From Nemertoderma westbladi (taxonomy: Eukaryota > Xenacoelomorpha > Nemertodermatida > Nemertodermatidae), in the NCBI GenBank assembly GCA_032718475.1, contig JAUCBJ010004629.1, forward strand, positions 1 through 64,000: DNA of 64,000 nt, in the 5' to 3' direction. Positions 57,701 through 64,000 of this stretch are shown in pieces. The stretch's first letter is position 1; each line of letters starts with the position of its first letter. The notes below the pieces were generated by a model. The model was given only the letters and a program-made list of their open reading frames with translations. It was not told the DNA's origin and made no database searches. The position numbers were made by a program, and so were the translations under genes.

Positions 57701-60697
57701 ATCGATTCTTAACACAACGTAAATACACATCCAAATAAATACTTGCTACATTTATTATTTGTTTTATTTTAGATACTGCAATATTATACTTTATATTAGC
57801 CAATCAACTGTTCTTGACAACTGTTGCTGTGTTATGGCTAACGTTAAATGAGCAAATTCCTAAAACGGCCTGATTTTTCGGTGTTGCTAATTTTGCGTTT
57901 TAAAATAACTCCGCCAATATTAATTTTTTGAAGTAATATTGCTCTCTGGGGTTTTCTCACATGCTCTTTCACATGAAACCAACCAAAAAAACTCGATAAA
58001 AAATTTCCGAGTCGTCTACCCCATTTTGATTGCGCCGAAAGTTCCCCTCCCCTCCCCCGTCCTTTCTGTGGACCGGTGAAGTTCAGCAGATAATGCATTT
58101 TACCTTGCTACTACCCTTTACCCTGCTAGTACGAAATGTTTTTACTACTTTTTACTAATAACTGATTCGGGTAGGTAATATTGTTGTCATCAATAATCCC
58201 ACTGATGCCCAACTGGCATCATTGATGATTTTCCTAAAATTGACCAAATTCTACCGTGATCATATGCAAAGGCAATTTCGTGCCCCCAGGTGTGTGTTCA
58301 ACGTTTTTGCTCACTATTATTCCAAAGCTCCTGTTTCAACTTATAAAGTGTGCTATATCGTAACGACAATGAATTTTTGAAGATTAACTTGATTTCAAAG
58401 AATAATTCAATACCTTTGTATTAACATCTATCTGAAATAACTGACTTTATCTGCCTCCATTATTGATAGTGAACCATTAAGAAGACATGAAGACAATAAT
58501 GATATTTACCTTCGAATACTTATCGTTCGGGAAATATGTATCCGGCACCCATATTTTGTCAGCAAATTCTGCGTTGACAGTAATCGGGTCTGCAAAGTTG
58601 TGGCTGAGTCTTTCATCCTGCCAATATTGGCGGAAATATAATGTTACCGTGAAATCCTGCAAAAGGTGAAATAATTAGGAATTATTAAGTTGTTGTTATT
58701 GGTCATAAACCATGGGGATGGGGAAGAATATACCTAAAAAATTGGTCCAATTACTGCTGTTGGTTTATATTATTCTTATTGATTAATAATTTAGGAAATT
58801 TATATGAAATTTATTATGAAATTCTTAATAAACCACCTTTTAAATAATTAATTGGTTTAATCAACTAAATTTTAGATAATTATTACATTGACAAATATAC
58901 TCCATTTTTTTTTGTTGATAAAATATAACGCCAAAAACCGAAAAGTTCACGGTTACGAATGAAACTACAAAATCCATTGAGGATTCAATGATATATAATT
59001 CAACGGTGGCTGACCCACCTCAGAGACCACCAGATATTAGCCCAACTGTTAAGAATCATGTAGACATTGGAATGAACTGGTAAATTTAATTTGAATTTTT
59101 TTACATAAATAGTTTTAACTTTCTAAGAGTAATTTATTTATTTATTTAGCCCAGCATATAGCTCACATATAGGTGTACCGTGCTCTAAAATAGAACCTTC
59201 GCTTCCGATGCGATGTCCCATGCGACTTCCAAATCCTGGACAGACAATATGGGCAATACTACAGTTAAAGCTGTCATGACATCTGCGATAAGGAAGTTTG
59301 AACAAATATCTTATTTTTTTGAACATATTATATACATATTTCAGCATAAATGTTTTTTGTACACACAACTGAATAAATGTTGAGGTACCGGTAATTTTAT
59401 CGATTTGACTCATGGAATTGCGACATATTCCGCATACAAATGAATTATAATCACATTGCAACATTTGGTGTACCTACTCTATATCATTGTCAACACATAT
59501 TAACCACAAGAAGAGGCAAAAACCACTGTTTGGGCTGTTTCACACTGTTTCAGATTTTAATAGAAATAGTGAACGGCATTCTGTCGAGAAGAGTTACACC
59601 CCTCCTACTGACACACAATCCTCCACGGCACTCCTTGACATAAAATTCATTAGCCACCAGAACTAATGGTCATATGAAGCGAGCGAATTACCCTGACCAT
59701 CTCTCCTGGGATCAGGATATAACGCATTCTATTCCCATCAACCCATCATTAGCTCAACGTCCAGGTTGTTTCCCTCTGGCCCATTGTATTAACGGACTTC
59801 AGGTCCAGGTCCCATCCCAGCGATCCTAAGCCACATATTTTCTCCTCACTGGCCAAACCAAATCGGTTTTGGAATTGAATTTCATAAAATGAAGGTTCTT
59901 TCGCCATGGGCTCCAAATGAACTATGCTTCACGTGTATTTAGTTTCAACAGGCCATCCTGACAAGTTAGTAAATTGAATAACGTGGCAATGAAGGAGGAG
60001 ACCCATTGACTTTATAAATACCAACTGTTGCACAATGAGTTCCCTGAATACATCATTTGGATATAAACACGCTAATGACTAACTAACTTTTTTTTGTTCA
60101 TCCTACTTTTATCTCAATTCATCAGTTCTACTTGTCTTACTTGCAGTCCATTTACTTGGTTTGGAATGTCCATATTGTCGTCAACATATAGTGCAATCCG
60201 CACTGGTATTTTGGATCTTGGTGACGTATACACTAGGGTTTGAATTAGGTTGGTTTTAGTAAATGCTAGTGAGCTCAAGTGATATACAACCAAAAGTAAA
60301 AAATATTCCATAATCAGAAGCAGTTGATAAGGTCAAGTAACTACCTTTTGCATAATAATAAACTGTTCTTATTAGCAATATTAAACCTCGGTACTGGTAC
60401 ATGTCTCCAAGAACATAGTATATATTCCTATTAAATTCATGCATTGAATTCCTTTCTATTGAATAAGCACTATGTTCATGTTCAAGAAGTCCTGTCGCCC
60501 AGAATTGATGCTCATAACGCCCTAACTGATATCAGTACTAATTAATGACCACCAAGTACTATTCTACGAATGTACATGTACAAGTATCATTCCATACTAG
60601 TGAGCCTACATGCATAGACGTACCATGTTTACTTCACTGATTTTGTCAAAACTCGCCAATGCGATGTCAGCAATTACACTAACAGGCTTTGTTTGAT
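48277..60697 (-). CDS. Cys-loop receptor subunit (GABA-A/glycine-receptor-like), partial gene
   Basis: Exons found on the minus strand: 60697-60624, 58656-58510, [gap], 53932-53820, 53163-52989, 49121-48874, 48738-48277 (stop). Splice sites are GT-AG and phases agree except across the gap. The product has the loop region ending [32 protein letters not shown]1 after [17 protein letters not shown], the ARVALG motif of anion-selective subunits before M2, M2 with [12 protein letters not shown]3 and a C-terminal M4 ([18 protein letters not shown]). It should act as a subunit of a pentameric chloride channel gated by GABA or a similar transmitter. The signal-peptide exon(s) and the exons for the Cys-loop disulfide were not found. 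Introns carry several DNA transposons. Confidence 0.87.
48874..49121 (-). CDS. Receptor exon: M2, M3
   Basis: Acceptor TATTTCTAG, donor GTGAGT. Encodes [52 protein letters not shown] and a basic segment ending QDREYMN. Confidence 0.9.
49353..49430. repeat. Dispersed repeat shared with 53,366-53,425
   Basis: GCCAAGGAATACCTGTTCAC, CACCATGGGTGATCTTCC and ACAGTAAACCCTTCCACT are identical at both sites. Both lie within introns of the receptor gene. Element class unknown. Confidence 0.75.
49856..51419. mobile_element. piggyBac-like MITE with internal tandem repeats
   Basis: Flanked by TTAA on both sides (49,852-49,855 and 51,420-51,423). Ends are CCCTATTAGTACCGGG and, complemented, CCCTATTAAACCCGGG, in keeping with piggyBac TTAA targeting and CCCT termini. 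Just inside each end is GGTCATATTGACC with long G/C runs. It is 1564 bases with no transposase frame. It lies in the intron between the M1 and M2-M3 exons of the receptor. Confidence 0.8.
50380..51200 (+). repeat. ~160-bp tandem repeat, about five units, each with a GGTGCTAGCACC palindrome
   Basis: Units start at about 50,390, 50,552, 50,710, 50,878 and 51,042. Each has AAAATTTGGTGCTAGCACC or a close variant, then a pseudo-codon-like AAAAATACAAGTTTG, GATTCCATTGAATTCAG, and AACGCAAGAAACAAGGTG. In the first unit the palindrome extends to 24 bases with AAATTT on both sides. Confidence 0.85.
51424..51737. repeat. Inverted repeat with ~130-base arms and ~50-base loop
   Basis: Left arm (GGCATGGCACTTCAAATTTT, AGTTTTGATTTCAACGC, AATATAGAAGCCT) is complementary to the right arm (AGGCTTCTATATTACTTTCA, GCGTTGAAATCAAAACTTTA, AAATTTGAGGTGCCACGCCC). 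It begins immediately after the TTAA of the piggyBac-like element and shares its CACCAAAATTA phrases. Confidence 0.85.
52180..52790 (+). pseudogene. RTE/I-like LINE C-terminal fragment, plus strand
   Basis: The plus-strand reading has [56 protein letters not shown] and [13 protein letters not shown] with one or two stops. It belongs to the LINE family seen on the minus strand at 7.9, 37 and 45.7 kb but is in the opposite orientation. Confidence 0.75.
52989..53163 (-). CDS. Receptor exon: pre-M1, M1, start of M2
   Basis: Acceptor TTGTTTAG, donor GTGCGT. Encodes [59 protein letters not shown]. The A-R before V-A-L-G is the signature of anion-selective pores. Confidence 0.92.
53820..53932 (-). 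CDS. Receptor exon: after the Cys-loop
   Basis: Acceptor TTATTCCCAG, donor GTCAGT. Encodes [17 protein letters not shown] and [16 protein letters not shown], equivalent to the G-Y-x-x-x-D-x-x-x-x-W segment immediately after the second Cys-loop cysteine. It needs one base from an upstream exon to complete its first codon. Confidence 0.85.
54924..54949. repeat. G homopolymer, about 24 bases
   Basis: The longest of several G/C runs in the window. The surrounding 53,940-55,030 holds no receptor exon I could find. Confidence 0.9.
55040..55105 (+). repeat. Single copy of motif D
   Basis: GGGAAATGAGTAGGTTACAG then TTTTAACCAAAACAATAAAC. Same as the unit of the 13,935-14,470 array, with substitutions. 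Confidence 0.75.
55856..56811. mobile_element. MITE with 9-bp target duplication
   Basis: Bounded by CCACTAAAA at 55,847-55,855 and 56,812-56,820. TIRs of about 30 bases start GGCACTACTACAGTATGTGT and are nearly perfect. The interior has a ~110-base direct repeat (AAAATCACTAGCTAGCCTGA twice, 56,390-56,660) and TTCTAGAAC palindromes like those in the centres of the family A elements. No coding frame. Confidence 0.88.
56871..57092 (+). pseudogene. THAP-domain remnant (P-element-like transposase N-terminus)
   Basis: The plus frame reads [15 protein letters not shown], then after one frame change [20 protein letters not shown] and [14 protein letters not shown]. This matches the order of a THAP zinc finger: C-x2-4-C, a proline after a hydrophobic, R/K-x-x-W, then the R-I-C-S-x-H-F end (here RIYFCPY, with the ligands lost). 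It is short and broken; THAP domains also occur in host proteins, but the transposon setting favours a P-like element. Confidence 0.5.
57205..57400. mobile_element. Inverted pair of motif D (short foldback/MITE)
   Basis: Left TTATTGTTTTGGTTCCCCGA then CACGCCTCTGTAACCTGCTC; right GGAGCAGGTGACAGAGGCGT then GTTCGGGGAACCAATAACT. The arms are about 45 bases and nearly complementary, around about 95 unique bases. This is the arrangement expected of a TIR element of which the other D copies are solo ends. Confidence 0.75.
58510..58656 (-). CDS. Receptor exon: extracellular domain, WVPDTYF
   Basis: Acceptor CCTTTTGCAG, donor GTAAAT, phase 0 both sides, 49 codons. Encodes [20 protein letters not shown] and [19 protein letters not shown]. 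It ends earlier than the vertebrate counterpart exon, so an exon for the following loop is expected downstream. Confidence 0.92.
59190..59262 (-). mobile_element. Short LINE remnant (RTE/I-like)
   Basis: GACTTCCAAATCCTGGACAG and flanks resemble the LINE at 37,370-37,400 and 45,860-45,890. Too short for more. Confidence 0.4.
60624..60697 (-). CDS. Receptor exon: extracellular domain, loop ending ISEVNM
   Basis: Acceptor TATTTTTCAG, donor GTACGT. Encodes [20 protein letters not shown] and EVNM. Its ~70-base size and M/D junction with the next exon match GABA-A receptor genes. The earlier exon(s) with the signal peptide lie beyond the window or were not recognised. Confidence 0.87.
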
Positions 60698-60709
60698 CTG
60701 AAAAATAAA

Positions 60710-62280
60710 CAAATATAATATAGTTTGAAATGAAAATAATTATAAATTAATTTAAGAGTAAATAAAAATGTTGGATAATTTTCTCACTAATACTTCATAT
60801 AAATAATAATTAATATACTTGAAAAGGTTCTGGACAGGACAACAATATTGTTTTTATTGTTGAGTTGATGGAGATAAATGAAAACAGACAGTACGCGGTA
60901 ACAATTAAATTCATATTTAATTTACAGGATGGTAATTATAAATAAATATGAATATGTATGAATAGATAAATTTTCGAACAATCCGTACTTTTTCAAGTCT
61001 ACATTTCTGCTACTAGTACATTACTGTATAGTGAAGGCTGTATCAGTGTACTAGTGGATCCTAATAAAAATAGATTGGAATGGAGGGGAATTTGAATTAT
61101 TCTAAACTGTATGCACTGCATATTATCAAATTTAAATTAATACTATTTTACACCAAATCCTTCCTCATAAATCCCAAATCCTTTTCTAATCTAAATTACC
61201 CTAAATTATTACAAATACTCGAATATAAGGTTATAAAAATTGCACCAGAAAATGTATATAAAATATATTAAAATATATATGCAATGAATAGTATTCTATT
61301 CATAATTGTGAATACACGTTGAATTGGTAAAAACAATACACGCATTCAGAAACCAGAGTCAATGGCGCGAAATGACCGCAAACACAAAATAATTTTAGTG
61401 GGTTTTAAAAATTGGTTTAATTTAATTAAAAACATTAAGGGAAAGGAGCAGGTTACAGTGGCGGTGTTTTCTAACCAAAACAATAAACTATAAATTATTT
61501 CACTTGTGGTCAAAGTGCGCCACTATCTGAGAAACCATCATATAAATTTCCAATATAGAAGAGTGTGTTCTCTATGTTCTTGAATTTACTATCTTAAAGC
61601 GTTGTTAAATAAACTGCATATAATGTGAGAAAGGGCCGGTTGCATGGCTACTGTTAGTAAGAGAGATACTTAATTACTTGAATATATACGCCATATTATT
61701 AGCATAGATTAGATTACACCATGGCATTGTCAGCCCAAATTATATATAGGTTAGTGTGTACTTGTCTAAATTATGGGAAGACCCCAAAATGATTAGTTTG
61801 ATCTGTCCCGGAGCCTTTGAGTTTGTTGAGATGTGGCCCAACAAATCATCCATCGAAGTTGGTGATGGTGCAATGGTTTAACCCCTGATGACCTCTTAAC
61901 ACAGACTGTTGATGTGGCCTATTGGTGAGATTTTCATGCTAGCATGTTGTGTTTCGGAAACTAGCATGCCGATTGTCAGACAATATCTTTATTTTGATAT
62001 TGAAATTTGAATTAGCTTTTACTGGATTAGAAATTTGTGGTGAAAATTCAATTTGTGGAAGGATTTGAAAGGGAGTGAAAGGAAGAATTATAGTGGCTCC
62101 CATGATCAATGTATATCCGAATGTCCAGCTTGCAATGTTACATAACCTTATTTGGTTCTGACGGCCAAGTACAGTGGGGGATTGAACCCAGTGGTAGTAG
62201 ATGATTGTATTGTAAAGATGGGAGGCTATGAGGACGTAAATTGCGGACACACAAGGTAGTAATTTTCCAGGTTTACATTT
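60710..62280. other. No gene supported; one copy of motif D at 61,435-61,492
   Basis: AT-rich. Motif D reads AAGGGAAAGGAGCAGGTTAC, AGTGGCGGTG, TTTTCTAACCAAAACAATAA. A 103-codon minus frame at 61,939-62,250 has hydrophobic stretches (SAIYVLIASHLYNTIIYY) but I could not assign it. Confidence 0.5.
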
Positions 62281-62285
62281 TACCT

Positions 62286-62352
62286 GAGCCGCTAGCTGAA
62301 TGGTTAGAGCGTCAGACTTCCAACCTGAAGGAAGTTTGATCCCACCTGGATG
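62286..62352 (+). mobile_element. tRNA-like SINE head
   Basis: A-box-like TAGCTGAATGG, an anticodon-arm-like TCAGACTTCCAACCTGA (loop CTTCCAA, giving a UCC anticodon, with one stem mismatch) and a B-box-like AGTTTGATCCC in tRNA spacing. The acceptor stem does not close, so it is a tRNA-derived repeat and not a functional tRNA gene. Confidence 0.6.
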
Positions 62353-62989
62353 TCATTGTCGACTTTGCAAAGCTGTGCCCAACGAAAGTTATAATTATGT
62401 GGTCTGATAGAGCTACACCACTAGGACCAGAGAACGCAATTTTGGGCTGAGAAATGATAAAACAGCAGTTGATAAAACAGCCCATGTTGTGTACATGAAT
62501 GCTGGAGCTGTATTGTTATATGCAGACTGCAGAGGCAGTGAAAGACAATTATATTTACATCAAGATATTTCCTTTATGGATTAATACTAAAGTAGCGGAT
62601 GCATCTACAAATATTAGCTAACGGTGAGTCGAAGATGTCTTCAAGAGAAATTTAAATTTCCTGGAGCCAATAAACGTTTATAGGAGTTGATTGAAGAGAG
62701 ATGACTGTGGGGGAACAAACCCCTTAGGGACCATTTATAAGGTAATATGATACACACGTAGTGACTGGTAGATCAGTTTTCCAACTGACTATACATTTTA
62801 CTCTAGGTAATAAATTACAGTGGAACCTAAACTAAGGAAGCAAGATTGTGCATTATGAAACACCATTCTTCCAGATAGATTTGTATGATACTGAGGGACA
62901 GACTGAAACCTGTAATGTCATTATCTACCATGGTGGCTCTATACAGAAAATTTAGCTCTAAACTAACACTGGTATCAGTAACACAAAGA

Positions 62990-63321
62990 AGGTACGCTGC
63001 AAACTTGGCCCGTGAGAAATCTTCCCCAGTGGCCAATCTTCGCCAGGAGTAATCTTCGCCCACAAAATGAGCAACTATCGCCCGCAGGCAATCTTCGCCC
63101 GCGAGCAAGCTTCGCCCAATAAACAATTATTGTTTTGGTTAGAAAAAGCCGTCTCTGTAACCTGCTCATTTCCCTTAATTTGTTACTAAAATGGTTACTA
63201 ACACAAATCTTATTGGGCGAAGGTTGCTCGCGGTCGAAGATTGTCTTGAGGGCGAAGGTATCCCCCGGGCGAAGGTTGTACACAGGCGAAGGTTGTACGC
63301 GGGCGAAGATTGCACCCAACT
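62990..63321. mobile_element. Small TIR element with inverted CTTCGCCCGCG arrays (family C)
   Basis: 332 bases bounded by the 8-bp repeat CACAAAGA (62,982-62,989 and 63,322-63,329). The ends share TGCAA-CTT-GCCCG in inverted orientation. The left array has units like AATCTTCGCCCGCGAGCA; the right array has the complement (GGGCGAAGGTTGTACGC). The centre holds one motif D (63,125-63,178). The short frames through it are repeat by-products. Confidence 0.75.
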
Positions 63322-63334
63322 CACAAAGAGTAGG

Positions 63335-64000
63335 CAATACTTTAATAGATTAGAGATTAATAAAATAAAAAGTTGGCCTAATTACATTTGACTGAAAAAC
63401 GATATTTTATTCAAAGTTGCATTGTATTGTAGGGTCTCCTCTCCCCATCAATTTAACAAAGGTTGGATCTAAAAAATAAATGAAAACAGGGTATGGTGCA
63501 TTCGATGATAAAATATCTACCAGAGTCCTACGAGCCTGTCAACGGGGATACAACCAACAGGGAAAGATACCCAATAAGGGCCAATAGCCAATACGAACGA
63601 GTATGTTTATAATTATAGGTGGTGATCAGCCATGGCTTATTGAGACTAAAAGATTATCTCATTCATTACTAATGAATTAAAAGTGAGATTCAGTTGGCAA
63701 TGAGATTAAGTTAAAAGGGAAAAATAATGAAGCAGGCCACATTGGAACCAAATGAATTACATTGATTCCTGTAATGTTTAATGACGAGTAGTGTTTTTCA
63801 TAAGATTAGTGTTATATGATACAAATTTAGATACCCCCTTCCTTCCCCGTCTTCGGCAATCAAATAATCACAATTGCTTCTGATTTATAACTCTATAAAT
63901 GAGTTCCAATTTATTCTAGAAATCCATTCCTGATCTGAATATCTTGATATCCTTGGAGATTAACAGATGGTTTTTCTTTGGGTGATACATGTTGATTATT
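63335..64000. other. No feature supported
   Basis: No recognisable frame, repeat or RNA gene to the end of the window. Confidence 0.4.

Larger units (their letters stand above)
55195..57990. mobile_element. DNA element defined by ~135-base inverted arms, containing a THAP remnant
   Basis: Arms at 55,195-55,330 (TGTGAAAGAGCATGTGAAAA, CCCCAGAGAGCAATTTTACT, CGAAAAATCAGGCCGTTT) and 57,853-57,990 (complementary). Between them are a THAP-like coding remnant, a nested MITE at 55,856, and a pair of motif D copies. Outer limits and target duplication were not fixed. It occupies the receptor intron where the Cys-loop exons should be. Confidence 0.65.

Noticed and set aside
58960-59090. Plus-strand reading [20 protein letters not shown] as an exon
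   Set aside because: Looks protein-like but short, on the opposite strand to the receptor, without convincing splice sites or a known family.
60114-60311. 65-codon minus frame as an extra receptor exon or signal peptide
   Set aside because: It lies between two exons whose sequences join directly (EVNM to DFTV), has no matching family motif and sits in the wrong order for a signal peptide.
61939-62250. 103-codon minus frame with hydrophobic helices, briefly resembling DRAM/TMEM150 proteins
   Set aside because: The resemblance rests on hydrophobic residues only; no clear splice sites or family motif.
62286-62352. Functional tRNA gene
   Set aside because: The acceptor stem does not pair, the anticodon stem has a mismatch and the T-arm differs from consensus; better explained as a SINE head.

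Overview
The window is AT-rich animal nuclear DNA: large phase-consistent GT-AG introns, multi-exon metazoan membrane-protein genes and many transposable elements. Penelope-like, CR1/L2-like and RTE/I-like non-LTR elements, Ty3/Gypsy, piggyBac-like and THAP/P-like remnants and tRNA-derived SINEs occur together. This suits a marine invertebrate, perhaps a deuterostome such as an echinoderm or hemichordate; the sequence alone does not fix the species.

Layout. (1) 1-2.8 kb: a decayed Penelope-like element. (2) 2,810-16,645, + strand: the 3' part of a polycystin-1-like/PKD2-family channel gene. Nine exons join in consistent phase; intron 1 holds a SINE and remains of at least two LINEs, and later introns hold minisatellites. 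Its last exon has an in-frame TGA. (3) 17-24.5 kb: a transposon graveyard with a CR1/L2-like LINE (minus strand) and two copies of a TIR element whose flanks are inverted 15/17-bp minisatellite arrays, both with 8-bp target duplications. (4) 24.7-48 kb: a direct tandem segmental duplication (copy 1 about 24,725-39,198, copy 2 about 39,199-47,955). Each copy carries an intact intronless SLC35D-like nucleotide-sugar transporter and matching LINE fragments. Copy 1 is interrupted by a ~7.9-kb TIR element with ~0.9-1-kb inverted arms, itself interrupted by a decayed Gypsy element, whose left LTR is interrupted by a 1.2-kb element full of the palindrome CTACGCGTAG. (5) 48.3-60.7 kb, minus strand: a Cys-loop (GABA-A/glycine-receptor-like) subunit gene. 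Six exons are recognisable, but the exons encoding the Cys-loop were not found; their expected interval holds nested DNA transposons. (6) 49.9-51.7 kb: a piggyBac-like TTAA-flanked MITE and a foldback, inside the receptor's introns. (7) 60.7-64 kb: a tRNA-like SINE head and a third, small TIR element with inverted GC-rich arrays and an 8-bp duplication.

The host genes (polycystin, two transporters, receptor subunit) are unrelated in pathway. The most unusual material is a set of TIR elements of unrelated sequence that share one design: short TIRs, 8-bp target duplications and inverted subterminal arrays of a short motif. Two have unfilled sites visible in the window.
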